In this document: positions 25,565 through 36,594 of the stretch, in pieces
Layout of the letters: every line of letters starts with the position of its first letter
Numbering within the stretch: position 1 is the first letter of the stretch
Notes under the pieces: model-generated
What the model saw: only the letters and a program-made list of their open reading frames with translations
Databases searched by the model: none
Told to the model about the DNA's origin: nothing
Assembly: GCA_034766995.1 (NCBI GenBank)
Contig: CM068313.1
Span: 30,036,825 to 30,100,824 of the forward strand
Length of the DNA: 64,000 bases
Source of the DNA: Acanthacorydalis orientalis
Taxonomy: Eukaryota > Arthropoda > Insecta > Megaloptera > Corydalidae
Direction of reading: 5' to 3'
Translations under genes and position numbers: made by a program

Positions 25565-27185
25565 AATGTGGAAAATCAATTCTCTTTTCAAAATTAATTT
25601 ACTTCACTTAATTAAAAAAAGATAAGATATAAATATAAAATATTATCAATATTTAATATTAAATTCAATGTGAAAACGGATATTCCTGTTACAAAAAATA
25701 AATCAATGTTTTCTTACAGACATTGATGGTAAAGACGATTCAAGTATTGATGGTTCTGAACAGCCAAAGTTTAGAAGAAACCGTACAACATTCAGTCCTG
25801 ACCAATTAGAAGAACTAGAAAAGGAATTTGAGAAGAGTCACTATCCATGCGTTTCAACACGAGAACGCCTCGCATCGAAGACATCACTTTCTGAAGCTCG
25901 TGTTCAGGTAAATATTATTTTTGATATGTTTTCTTCACACAATTACTACGTTTACCAAAATTATATCGCACTATTTTTAATATTAATATTATTCATAAAA
26001 AAATTAATACAGAGCTAAGTACATTAAATAATTAAATGTGAATTATATGCTTTAAATATGAATAGTTATTTTTTTAAATACAACAATAGATTATAATTAA
26101 TATATAAAATTTACTACAATAAATCACAATAAGTATATTTAATGTGTGTATTATGCAATATATTTTTAAGAAAAACATTTTATCAGATAGTAAGCAATTT
26201 ATTGAATATTTTTTTAATGAATGCTTGAATCCTAAAATATTAAATAAAGCAGGTTAATGAAAAATAAATTGAAAAAATATATGGGTTGAACTGAAAATAA
26301 CAAAATATATGTAATTAAATGATTTCGTATTTGAACATTTTGAAATATTTTAATCAAAAATATTTATTTTATAAGAATCAAATATGATTACATAAATATA
26401 TAATTATTTTTGATGTACAATTAATTTAGAGCAGTGTTTTGGAAAAATGAACTATTCTGAAGTGTATGTAATATTTAAGATTGATTATAGCGAATTAACT
26501 GGTAAACGTAGTAAAAAATCACGCATACAAATAACCTGCTTCTCGTGTACTAATACCCTGCGTTGTTAACCAGGTTTGGTTTTCTAACAGACGAGCAAAA
26601 TGGAGACGTCACCAACGCATGAATCTGCTAAAACGATCTTCACCCCAATTGGCTCGTCATTCCCGCCAGTCACCCCCTCCAACTTCTCTTCAGCATTTCG
26701 GAGGACATCATCATCATCATCAACAGTTGACTCCATCGCCCACGGCAGGTTTACGATACCAACAGACGGCTGTTCTTTCCCAAGGTTCCACCCCTGGCTC
26801 AGTTCATACTACGACCACCACTCAACGTACTTCCGGTCCGCAAGTCACTTCCTCAACGTTACTGCAGATGGGAGGAGAAAATAGTGCGTTTAAAGCTTTA
26901 GTACCAAGTTCTGCAGCCGCTTTATTGGCCGCGACAACGTCATTGCGAATGGCTCAAGGATATGAATCGAGTGGTGGAAATATATCAGATTCGGACGAAG
27001 AAATTATTGTTAATGATGAAAGTGACGACGAAGAAGCACATAATAAACTTAGAGCTGAGGTGGAAAGACTTAAAAATAGATCAAGATCGAAGAGTCCCGT
27101 TAAGAACATAGAGAACAAGAAGGCTAATAAAGACTCAAATCTAACTACATGTCAACCTTTAGAACTTATTAAACATGACCGTTGA
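14962..27185 (+). CDS. eyg: eyegone/twin-of-eyegone-type Pax transcription factor, 3' part (exons 14962-15102, 25098-25445, 25720-25907, 26574-27185)
   Basis: The four exons join in one frame to 429 residues plus TGA; the first base of the opening codon comes from an exon not seen. Order of parts: RED subdomain of a paired domain (residues about 1-70), Ala-rich and Pro/Gly/Ser linker, paired-class homeodomain (about 180-240, recognition helix ending [12 protein letters not shown] with Ser at position 50), Ser/Thr/His/Gln-rich tail, and an acidic SDSDEE...DESDDEE segment followed by a basic, SR-containing stretch. A RED domain directly joined to a GTLRPPG leader, with [11 protein letters not shown] and no octapeptide seen, is typical of Eyg/Toe rather than Pax6 or Pax2/5/8. 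In Drosophila these nuclear proteins regulate eye growth, salivary duct and notum development, and Eyg acts mainly as a repressor. Whether the locus is eyg or toe cannot be told, since many insects have one copy. The PAI half and start codon are not in view. Confidence 0.9.
15103..16879. other. intron 1 of the Pax gene, proximal part
   Basis: AT-rich intronic DNA. A long (TA)n occupies 15,990-16,054 followed by GCGTGTG, and another lies at 16,335-16,377. The short opposing open frames at 15.5-15.9 kb have no recognisable domains. Confidence 0.6.
15990..16054. repeat. long (TA)n microsatellite
   Basis: Uninterrupted TA repeat of about 65 bp inside intron 1. Confidence 0.95.
16880..17400. promoter_or_regulatory. 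candidate intronic enhancer block
   Basis: A low-AT island of about 500 bp in intron 1, about 1.8-2.3 kb after the RED exon. Visible motifs: CACGTG E-box next to GCCGCCATAG (contains the GCCAT core of Pho/YY1 sites), ACTATAAAACGGAGCGATAA, TTATCGATCGTGATCGTGAT (repeated GATCGT), and TGATCTCAATTGATTTGA. The contrast with flanking DNA suggests selective constraint. It has no convincing reading frame. Function as an enhancer is inference only. Confidence 0.4.
17401..20089. other. intron 1, AT-rich part with TA tracts
   Basis: (TA)n at 17,451-17,497, 18,411-18,457, 18,619-18,680 and 18,979-19,031. No coding segment or element is recognised. Confidence 0.6.
20090..20330. promoter_or_regulatory. 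candidate intronic regulatory block
   Basis: Low-AT island with GTCGTCTCGGATCAGGATAA, TTATCTGATACGCC, CCCGATTGAATCAG and CATAATACGCTCATAAATTG. ATCAGGATAA and TTATCTGAT form an imperfect inverted pair of GATA-type sites. Regulatory role is inferred from composition. Confidence 0.3.
20527..20644. repeat. (TA)n/(CATA) microsatellite
   Basis: TA runs alternating with ACATATA and ACACATATACATA blocks over about 118 bp. Confidence 0.95.
20645..23635. other. intron 1, AT-rich part
   Basis: (TA)n at 21,026-21,071, 22,008-22,040, 22,400-22,442, 22,649-22,667, 22,911-22,955 and 23,533-23,550. Nothing else is supported. Confidence 0.6.
23640..23900. promoter_or_regulatory. candidate intronic regulatory block
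   Basis: Less AT-rich stretch including AAAATGACAACGCTTGCATC, GAGCTCGTCTTTCGTGAACC and AAAACCGCAGGGGTTGCGCA. No open frame of note. A candidate conserved element on composition alone. Confidence 0.25.
23901..25097. other. intron 1, distal part
   Basis: Mostly featureless AT-rich DNA. A short low-AT patch at 24,425-24,485 reads ATCCGCCGCTAATGAAAC then CTTCGCCGACGGATGG. A 93-codon minus-strand frame at 24,074-24,355 has no recognisable domain and is not called. Ends in acceptor TTTTTATAG at 25,097. Confidence 0.55.
25098..25445 (+). CDS. eyg: Pax exon: RED recognition helix and Ala-rich linker
   Basis: Acceptor AG at 25,096-25,097, donor GTGAG at 25,446; phase 1 at both ends. It completes the split Gly codon and encodes [19 protein letters not shown] (third RED helix), then [19 protein letters not shown], a His/Pro/Trp segment ([18 protein letters not shown]), [10 protein letters not shown] and a Gly/Ser/Pro linker ending GVPRII. 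No Pax octapeptide is seen here. Confidence 0.92.
25446..25719. repeat. intron 2 containing a (TA)n tract at 25516-25562
   Basis: Short 274-nt intron, of which about 47 nt are pure TA repeat. Donor GTGAG, acceptor TTCTTACAG. Length changes in the repeat would alter this intron's size. Confidence 0.85.
25720..25907 (+). CDS. eyg: Pax exon: acidic linker and homeodomain helices 1 and 2
   Basis: Acceptor AG at 25,718-25,719, donor GTAAAT at 25,908. Entry is phase 1 and exit phase 0. It encodes [17 protein letters not shown], then the homeodomain arm [37 protein letters not shown] and SLSEARVQ. The intron falls between Gln and VWF of the recognition helix, a common intron place in paired-class homeoboxes. 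Confidence 0.95.
25908..26573. other. intron 3
   Basis: 666-nt AT-rich intron between the two parts of the homeobox; acceptor CTGCGTTGTTAACCAG. No TA tract of note, no internal gene. Confidence 0.8.
26574..27185 (+). CDS. eyg: Pax terminal exon: recognition helix and C-terminal tail
   Basis: Begins right after AG at 26,573 with [20 protein letters not shown], the rest of homeodomain helix 3 with Ser50. The tail has [15 protein letters not shown], five His followed by Gln, TTTTTQRTS, an Ala/Leu-rich [15 protein letters not shown], the acidic [18 protein letters not shown], a charged helix-like [13 protein letters not shown], and a basic [13 protein letters not shown] at 27,183-27,185 follows LELIKHDR. 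A partly overlapping frame at 26,600-26,884 is a shadow of this exon. Confidence 0.95.
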   Translation, partial: VWFSNRRAKWRRHQRMNLLKRSSPQLARHSRQSPPPTSLQHFGGHHHHHQQLTPSPTAGLRYQQTAVLSQGSTPGSVHTTTTTQRTSGPQVTSSTLLQMGGENSAFKALVPSSAAALLAATTSLRMAQGYESSGGNISDSDEEIIVNDESDDEEAHNKLRAEVERLKNRSRSKSPVKNIENKKANKDSNLTTCQPLELIKHDR

Positions 27186-27510
27186 TGCGGTACAAATTTT
27201 AATTTAAAACAGTGAAATTGTGATTATTAATAATTCTAAGACGTTCCGTATGTGTTAAAAACGTTTTTGAATAATGAATCAGTTGCATATATTTATGTTT
27301 TAAAAGTAAGATGTATATAATTGTCGTAAAATAATAAGTTATTAAGTCAGGCACGTTCATGTTTTTAGTATCAATATTTGTGAAATTGTTCCTTGTTGCA
27401 AAAAGTTAAGTGAATTACGCCGTACTTTGTTATAAACCAATTGCAATATATTGAATGCTCTCTAAATTATATGATGATATTCTCTTTAATAAAATATTAA
27501 ATTTAAAGTT
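27186..27510 (+). other. 3' untranslated region of the Pax gene (probable minimum)
   Basis: AT-rich sequence after the stop codon with no further frame. Candidate polyadenylation signals AATAAA lie at 27,488-27,493 and 27,716-27,721. The true 3' end is unknown and could be further downstream. Confidence 0.45.
27488..27493 (+). terminator. candidate AATAAA polyadenylation signal
   Basis: First exact AATAAA about 300 bp after the stop codon. In AT-rich DNA this hexamer is common, so the assignment is weak. Confidence 0.3.
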
Positions 27511-28900
27511 ATTTTATTTTTTTATTTTATTTCCTTTTACAAAGAAACTATTTACAATATCTTTTTTACAGCTATTTGTTCATATTTCCTTTGCAAATAT
27601 TTCCTTTCAAAAATATGTCCCAATACATTTTTACCTTATATATATTTAACACTACCTTTAATAAATTTAACTATTTTACTTTATAAAATATTAAAATTGA
27701 TTCACAATTTGATAGAATAAAAAGTTCGATTTCTGCACAATTTAATATTTTTCTTATTTGAAATTCGTAGGAAAATATGCAAAAATTTTAAGATATTTGA
27801 TATTGCAAATTACGTTTTTTTTTATTTTTTGAAACCATATTTTAATTTATAAACTGCAATATTTCATTTATAATTAGAATTCATATTTATTAAGAAGTTA
27901 AACTGTTTATTTTATTTTTTTAGGTAATGTTATCGTAGTGAGTTTACTTGTAATATTTAATAGTAAATAAATAAATTTATCAAATAAATCAAGCAATAAT
28001 AATTACTAATTAGTATTTTATTTTTCAATTTATATAAAAATATTCTATCTTTGAAACGGTACTTCTAATACAACAGTCATTTGGATTAAGAAACTGGAAA
28101 AGGTTACACAATAATGACTTTTTTTTAATAGTTTCCTATAAGGACATATTTAATAAAATTTATGAATTTCTTTATTAAAACTAAAATCAATTATCTATCC
28201 TTCTTTCCAATTACTTTTTTTATTGATAACATTACTATTATATTCATTCATAAATGAAAATTAACTAATATTCTGTGTTTTTCGTACTAATTTTGTTTTA
28301 CATTCTTAAACGTATACTTATTTTATATCATAAAACATACAGAGTAATATAAAGCAATGAAATAATTTTCATTTCGTAAAAAGGATATAATTATAATTTT
28401 TTTCATCATACTTGTTTAATTCTGTACTGTGATTTAAATTTCTGCTAGAAACGCAATTTTCACATAATTAGATTGTCTTATAATTTTAAAAATACTGGAG
28501 GGATACATACTATATATACTTTTCTATATGAACATTTATAACGATTTATAGTCAATGATTTGGCAAATTTAATCAATTTTATATTCCTTAGAAATCTGTA
28601 AGTTTAATGATACAATTAATAATGGTTTCCAAATTAAGATCTTTAAATACGTAACGGTTTAGTCCCTGATCTAAATATTTAAATGATGTGTAAGATAATT
28701 TTAAGTTTACATTTATATGCAATCGTTATATTTAAAGAATATATTTATTAAATATCGAAAAACGTAATAACACTCAGCTAATCAATTTTTTGAACATTAA
28801 TATATTTTATTCCAAATATATATATATATATATATATAAGACGCACATACACACCCACACACATTTATATATATATACCTGTGCATGTATATACATATAA

Positions 28901-28949
<49 letters not shown>

Positions 28950-29690
28950 AAAGTGGTGTATAACATACCTGCGTTTCTCTAGTTTTTTATAGTATCATTA
29001 ATATTAGATTATTTAAACAAATTACCATCGACACTTCTTAAAATTTTATATATTCAATATTTCATTATTGTTAAATTTATTAAAAATAAATATATTTTTA
29101 TTGTGGATAGACTAAAATTCAAATATAAGGTATTTATTTAATGATGCAGTACTAACTGCAGTATTAATTTGTATTAATTTATTTTTTTAAAAAAAAGCAG
29201 AACAACATAAATATTTAGGGAAGACAATATATTAAACAAACATATATTGCCAATATATTGAAAAATAATTTGAATTTGAAATACCGTTTTGTTAAAATAA
29301 TTCATTTTTAAAATTTTCAAAATTTTAATTTTGTTTGATAATAGAAGGTTACGTTTTACCACCATATATTTTAATACATACTCATATATATATATATATA
29401 TATATATATGCATTTGTGTGTGCGTATGATTGTACATGCTTGTGCATATGGATGAAAACTTATTTTTCAAAATAAAGTAATATGAAAACGTTGACACTTT
29501 TCATTTGTTAAAACCTAATTTTATGATGCATAAATCAGTTGTGTTAAGTATCACTTATATAAAAGTCTGAATATACTTGCATTAATTATTTCTTAAATAA
29601 ATCGTTTAAAAATGCGTTAATTTATAAAAATGTAATCGATCAAAAAGTATAATATAAATTGTTATCTGTACGCAAATCTTGTAATAAGTA
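27511..29690. other. AT-rich noncoding stretch
   Basis: (TA)n at 28,818-28,838 and 28,865-28,950 separated by a (CA)-rich spacer, and at 29,384-29,409. No gene. Confidence 0.6.
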
Positions 29691-30610
29691 AAGTAACATT
29701 ATATGACTATTATCATTATCATTATGTCGGTACATAAAATTAGCTAGGGTACTGTAGTAAACATGAAAGACACTTCCGCAACAGTTTATCGCTAAAACTT
29801 GGATAATTTATGCATTTGGAAAAGGTACTCGTTTTTTTTTATTTATCCGTTCTCCGCAGTCGAATCAGCATTTCTTGTAACAATGATGAATTGTTCTTGT
29901 GTAAACTACTGATCTGTGCATAATTAAACGGGGGAAATATATATTCACGAAATGGTTCACATTGATTTTCTTTAAAACTATATAACATCATTTTGTTATA
30001 CTTTTAAACGTTTTAATATTCTTACTTAAAATACAGCAGCTTCTTACGACAATAGAGGCACGATGAATAGTCTTCATTTAACTCTAGTAGTATTATACGA
30101 TTGAATGGATGTAGAATATAACAACGTCATTGTAATATACTAGTTCAAAAAGATGAATTACAATTACAATTTGCATAAACGTTATTCATTGTTTATAAAC
30201 GATATATCTGTTTGTATTTTTTTTTGTTCATGGCTCGTTGTTCTTGAAATATACCGCAATATCTTTTATTTCCTCAATTCTTTACATAAACACGATGCAA
30301 ATGCTTCCGGGTCATATCGTTTATTTATCTATGCAACTGATTTATTTGATCTATGTTTCAGTTATTATTTTTTTTTGATTATACATTTGAATAACGTTAA
30401 ATGGAATAGTATGTACCCAGAACTTATACAATAAATGATTGACGATTAAGAACTGGTAAAAGGTTAATTCTAATTTTATTCCTTTTGAATCATCCAGTGA
30501 TTTTCTCTTCGATATATTTTCTATAAGTTTCTTAGTATTATTATATTATATATTCATTATATTGTCAACCTCGACGCCCTCCTCTCTTTCTCTCTTTATT
30601 TTTCGTTTTC
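29690..30610. other. moderately low-AT noncoding block
   Basis: Includes TATTATCATTATCATTATGT, GACACTTCCGCAACAGTTTATC and CGTTCTCCGCAGTCGAATCA. A 93-codon frame at 30,153-30,434 has no recognisable domain or splice context. The 3' end is pyrimidine-rich (CCCTCCTCTCTTTCTCTC near 30,580). Possible regulatory DNA. Confidence 0.3.
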
Positions 30611-30687
30611 TTTCTATCTCTCTCTATATGTATATATAATAAAAAAAGAAAGGAAGGAAAATAAGTTGAAATAAAAATTATATTTTT

Positions 30688-30734
<47 letters not shown>

Positions 30735-30909
30735 TCGTTAAAATAAGATTAATACGCTAAAAAATGAAAGTTATAAAAAAATACCACCAATGGAAACACC
30801 GATTTCATATTTTTCTTTGGTATAATTTTATACAATATGATTATTTTTCTAGTTGGGGATTTATTTCTTTGACATAAATATTGGAAAGTTTCATTTTTAA
30901 TGAAACCAC

Positions 30910-30957
<48 letters not shown>

Positions 30958-31115
30958 GTATGTATAAATTTAATTCTGAGAAACGCTCTACACTTTCATT
31001 CTGTTATATTGACCATTTATTAATAGTGGTTGAAACAACTACAAAATCTTAAGTATTGACGATGAAATTTAATGATTATTTGCGGAATCCTAATTATAGC
31101 ACTAGCGTTTGTTTT

Positions 31116-31166
31116 ATATATATATATATGTATATATAATATACATATATATATATATATATATAC

Positions 31167-31197
<31 letters not shown>

Positions 31198-31238
31198 CAT
31201 ATATATATACATATATATATATATACATATATATATAA
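31116..31238. repeat. long (TA)n/(CATATATATA) microsatellite
   Basis: About 120 bp of TA runs with regularly spaced ACATA breaks. Open frames on both strands here are artefacts. Smaller (TA)n tracts lie just upstream at 30,691-30,728 and 30,914-30,955. Confidence 0.95.
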
Positions 31239-31660
31239 TCGTCTTAATAATTGTACATAAATGTGAGAAGTACAAAAAATATACGGAATAATTGGAGACA
31301 TTTTATGAGATAATTGGCCAAACTGCGAATTTTAAAATCTAAACATGAAATCAAACATTCTAACATCGTTTTAACAGTTTATTTAATTGGTATTTTTAAT
31401 AGATTTATAGTTTTTCGTTCATTTCAAGTTAAACTGCTTTCTTAAAAAAATGTGGCTAATCAAAATGGAATTTGATTTCACTATCTAGTGATTCATATTT
31501 TTATTCTAGTATATAGCTTGTTTTTGTATAGTTTAAGTATATTTATAGTTTTGAGTATTTCGGAAAGAATATACACATAGAATAAATATGATATTAATTT
31601 CGAAACGTGGACTATTTGTATCATTTCAGAAATAAATTATTTTTATATTTTAATAATTGT

Positions 31661-31699
<39 letters not shown>

Positions 31700-31930
31700 G
31701 TTTACGTAAAACAAATATAAAAATTAAAATATTTACCTAAAGTAAAATTAAACTATTTACCTAAACAATAAAACTATCGCCTATAAAACAACAATAAAAG
31801 TCTTTCATTTAATTGAAAAAAGAAAAGAAAACAAATTTAATGTAATAATATCAGAAATAACACTTATAAATGACATCGACTTATGGACTTATACTTGTAT
31901 CAAAAATTACTTCTGGTAAAGTTTGAAGAA
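31239..31930. other. AT-rich noncoding stretch
   Basis: One (TA)n tract at 31,665-31,697; otherwise nothing recognised. Confidence 0.5.
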
Positions 31931-31939
31931 GAAACAAGG

Positions 31940-32160
31940 ATATGTATATTTCATGTAATTTGATACTAATAGTGTTGTTTCTGTTGTAGAATTGAGGGTG
32001 TGGTAGAAGCCGCTATTCAATGTGCTGTCATCTGCAGATAATGGTGTGTATACCTGTTTTTAGGTTATCGAAGTGTTTAATTTATGGTGCTATTCCGAAA
32101 TCAGTGCTTCGATCATTGTGAGTAGGATGTTAGCGCAGGTGTATGTTTGATTTTATTGTA
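31940..32160. promoter_or_regulatory. candidate regulatory block
   Basis: Low-AT island with TGAGGGTGTGGTAGAAGCCG, CAATGTGCTGTCATCTGCAG and GTTAGCGCAGGTGTATG (CAGGTG E-box). No open frame of interest. Enhancer function is inference. Confidence 0.3.
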
Positions 32161-32201
32161 AATTTAAGAAATAGATTTTACCAATGTTAATTATTTTTGA
32201 A

Positions 32202-32257
<56 letters not shown>

Positions 32258-33238
32258 AAATAAAATAGTATTTTGAAACACAAAGAATTCATTCCAAAAG
32301 TAAAATATTAATTTCACTTTGTGGTATTTAATATATAAAAAATAATAATTGTAAACGTTTTCAGACATTACATATAAAATATTATTAATTTAAAGATGTA
32401 AAATATGTACATTTGATTATTAATAGTACACGTTTGGAATTTAATGATTATTCAATTATTGTTATTATTATGAATATATATATTTATGTGTGTGTATGTG
32501 TGTATTTAAATATAATTAACATGTTGTATAAAAATAGAATTATAATTCATAAAATGGATATAAACTTATTATAAAAATAGAATAATTTAAACGTTAATTA
32601 AACTGTATTTTGAATGTTAAAATTGTGAATATTTTCTGCGTGCATGTGAATGCGAATCTTTGTTATACATATTCATATGTATAAACTTACATTGATGTAA
32701 AAGAAGGTAAATTAAATCAAAAATAAATTAATAGTAGCAGTGAAAATTACATTCATCATTTGGCAGGCACGACTTTAAGTCACACGCAAATGTAGACAAA
32801 TACAAGACATATAAAAAGTAAATTAAATAAGACGACTGATCAGATAACCTAGAAGAGCAACTCCAATAAAGAGGAAGGGTTGTCTTTTACTAAATGATCG
32901 CTTCCAATACATTAGTTGTTAAGATGCTGTTTACCTTCTTCTTCGAATTAATTTAATACAATAAAGTTGTATTTTTTCCTAGACACTTCATTTGTGAGAT
33001 GTGTAATTTTACATTACATAATGCACAAACGCATTTAATAATACACACGCAAAAAAATAATAAAATATTTTGTTTTATTTATAAAATTACAAAAACATTT
33101 ATTGAAATTAAAGTACACACAATGTTAAAATTACGAGAATAAATTTAAATTGAAGATAACAAAAAAATATTTTACAAAATTGAGCAGAGAAATAATAAAA
33201 AGAATATTATTTTTCTCAATTGTTTTAATATTACTTAT

Positions 33239-33269
<31 letters not shown>

Positions 33270-34131
33270 CGAATATACGATGTTTTTTCTAGATCTATAT
33301 GAATTGAACAAATTAATAGATTCGTAACAAAATATAGATTACTTAACTAATTGTTCGATATTAATATTCGTTTGGATCAGAAGTAAACCAGCATATGACA
33401 TTTCAATTAAATTCTATTTTTTCTATAAACATTTAGGAATATACATTAATTTCCACATATTAAAATGATAAACATGTAACAGATAATAGAGAAAGAATAC
33501 AGATAACATATAAATTGCGTTTTGGTGTTTATTGAAACTTTTGATATTCCTATGTTTTATTTAATGGATTAAGCTGATTGACTTCTGAGTCACCATACAA
33601 TTTTTATGAAAATTATAAATAGAAATAATCCTTCGTAGATATATTTCCTTATTTACGTATTTACATATATATATATATATATATTCATATATGTATTAAA
33701 ATGTAAATACCAAACCATCAGTGTATTGTATTTAATTTATTACCAAAAATTATCAAAAATATGTTATAATCTCAATATAATCTCTATGTCAGTAGTCGTG
33801 TAAAATTATTTATTTAAATTATCTATTTTTGCAATAATCTTTTGAACATAAATGTATATTTTTATAATAAATCATTAACGATTACGTGGGTTGTAAGAAT
33901 GATACTGACTTTATGTTACATAGTTATAGGATGGTGACGATGCTAATGTCTTAATTTTCTCAAAAACAGAGCTAACTTGTTTGTAGACGCACAATTAAGT
34001 TAGTGACATTTTATTGGACATTATTTACGGTCAGTGGATTCTTGTTTTCATTGATAGTAAGTAAAGTTTTTTCTTACTCTTGAGTCTTTTAAATTTTTAT
34101 TTTTATCTGTGATCTGTAATTTGACATGTAT

Positions 34132-34202
<71 letters not shown>

Positions 34203-35975
34203 TCAAAATTTATGAACTAAACAATGTTTTATATTTTTTTCTTCATATGATACATTTATACGATTTTTGAATAAGATTTTCGTGTTGTAATTATTTACAA
34301 ACATATTTTATATTTGAAATGTCGATTTAATGTAAATAAGATGAATGAAGGTACAAAAACATATTTTATCCGAATATATGGTTTCAATTTGTGTATGTTA
34401 TAAAAAAAGAGTAGTTATATAAATGAACATATTGACTTTTTCTTTTTTTTTGTTAGATAAAACTATATTTTATCATATTTTTGTTAATATTTGTAATGTA
34501 AATATTTTTTACGCAATATAATTATTTTAATGATAAAATATCTCATGTCTGCAATCAGTTAATAGGAATATCCAAATCATAAAAAGAAAATATTACTAAT
34601 TAATTCTGATTCTAAAACGAGTTATAAAACTAGTCATACAATAAAATTTAATACAAGTTATAAACTTATGACGATAAGAATACATTAAAATAATTTATAA
34701 TTTACACACTATTTAAAAATTAATGCCTTTAATATTATTACTGTTACGTATTTACTTTCAATCGAATTTAAATTACCTTATTTATTTATATTATATTATA
34801 TTTAAAAGATATTATACGTAATGTTTATTATTCAGAATTCAATGTATATTTGATGTTATTTATTGAAATTTACACAATATAATAAATTATATTATTAATA
34901 TAATAACAATGTTTAACGGAAGTGAGAAAACATTTTTATGTATTTTATTAAAATTGTAAAAAGTATAGAAAATAATTTAGTTTAAGTGTATACGTAAAAC
35001 ATGTATTTATGTATATATATATATATAAAGTTTTAAATTCAATTTTCCATTTTTTTCCATATATGATCTTTTAAACAAAATTTAGTAGTCTTATTGCAAA
35101 TAAATATTCATTTATTTAAGTTTTAATTATTAATAAAACATGTTATATATTTAGAAACATTAGTAATGTAAATATATTAAATAATATTTTTTCTAATTAT
35201 AATCAGAAAGTTTCAAAAGGATCTGAAATATTAATATTCTAGGAAGAATTAATTGTTGCTGGTGTCATAATTTACTTATATTTCAAAGCTTATTTACAAT
35301 TAATTGAAATTAAAAATTTTTAATTTTGTGTTTAATTCATTTTTTCATAATAAAATGTAAAACATGAAAAAATTCACAATGTCATTTAATTCCAAAATAT
35401 TTATTAGAATTAAGTCTATTCTAGAACAGATCTTTTATGGGAAAAGAAAAGAGTAAATGAAAGAGAACTCTATTCCTAAAATTAAACCATATAAACAAAA
35501 CAACTAATTATATTAAATAATTTTTTTAAAGAAATAAGTACTCCATGGTATAAACATTTAACATTATCGTTAAATAAATACTTAGGTCATTTCTATTGCT
35601 AACAGGAAAAAGTAAATATTTAATTTGAAAAAAAATCCAGTGTAATTTAGTTTTAAAAAAAATCAAAAGTTCAATCATAGATTAGTTTTCATAGTTCATG
35701 TATACTTACTTAAAATGAATTTATATTTATAATAAAATTTAGTAACAAATTCGATTTTTTTTTATAATGTATTAGCTTTAAATTTCAATATTTATGTTTC
35801 ATATATATTGTACTTTAAGATTTATAAAGCGAACAATTTCATTCTAAATTTTTATTTTTGTCGAAATCATTTATTTTATAGTTGTGCATTTCATAATTCT
35901 ACAAGTGATATATTCTTTACAACCAACACTTTCTTGTAATAGAAGTTTAAACATGAGAAAAAAAAACGATTAAAC
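32161..35975. other. AT-rich noncoding stretch with minor islands
   Basis: (TA)n at 32,205-32,253, 33,243-33,269, 33,664-33,690 and 34,125-34,198. Slightly less AT-rich patches at 32,760-32,940 and 33,880-34,080. No gene. Confidence 0.55.
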
Positions 35976-35979
35976 TGAT

Positions 35980-36300
35980 ATATATCGATTGATATCGATT
36001 GGAAATTGAAAAAGTGTCAAACAGACATGAATAATGCGTAGGCCTCAAGAAGGTAGTCTCAATATTGCATTATTTTTTGACTGCTAAATATATTTATATT
36101 TACATATATGTAAAAATCAATAAACGTTGACGACGTCAACGAACGAGTTTGTGTGAATTACCAGCGCACTAAGTGGGCTTTAAAATCACGAGCCACCGTG
36201 TTTTATGCCCACTAAATCCACATTCCTTGACAATGACATTTGGGGTCTTGGCAGATTGAGACACACCGATAATATATTGCACTGATCTGATGTTATAGAC
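35980..36300. promoter_or_regulatory. candidate regulatory block with tandem and palindromic sites
   Basis: Low-AT island beginning with a perfect tandem duplication of ATATCGATTG (35,982-36,001; each contains an ATCGATT Onecut/Cut-type core). At 36,125-36,141 is CGTTGACGACGTCAACG, an inverted repeat with one central base and paired TGACG/CGTCA half-sites like CREB/ATF sites. Further on it contains ACCAGCGCACTAAGTGGGC and ACGAGCCACCGTG. Regulatory role is inferred. Confidence 0.4.
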
Positions 36301-36508
36301 ATGAATCTAGCATGTTTTAAAAATATTGTGGTTCACACTGAAACTAGAAATCAAATGTATAGATGCACAACGTCTTACTTAATTTTAATACTGAAAAAAG
36401 ACAAACATTTTAAATTTTAATTCCCTGTAAGTTACATGTGAAGAATAAAAAAATATGTGTTGAATAGTTTTATATTTTACTTGACTAAATGTTAAGTTTG
36501 AATTATGC

Positions 36509-36510
<2 letters not shown>

Positions 36511-36557
<47 letters not shown>

Positions 36558-36592
36558 AATAAATATAATATATATATATATATATATATAAA
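36511..36592. repeat. (TA)n microsatellite bordering a mariner
   Basis: TA run with TAATAAATAAATATAATA in the middle, ending directly at the left end of the mariner element. Confidence 0.95.
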
Positions 36593-36594
36593 TA

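Noticed and set aside
26600..26884. 94-codon frame inside the last Pax exon
   Set aside because: Shadow in another frame of the terminal exon, whose own frame is continuous with the homeodomain.
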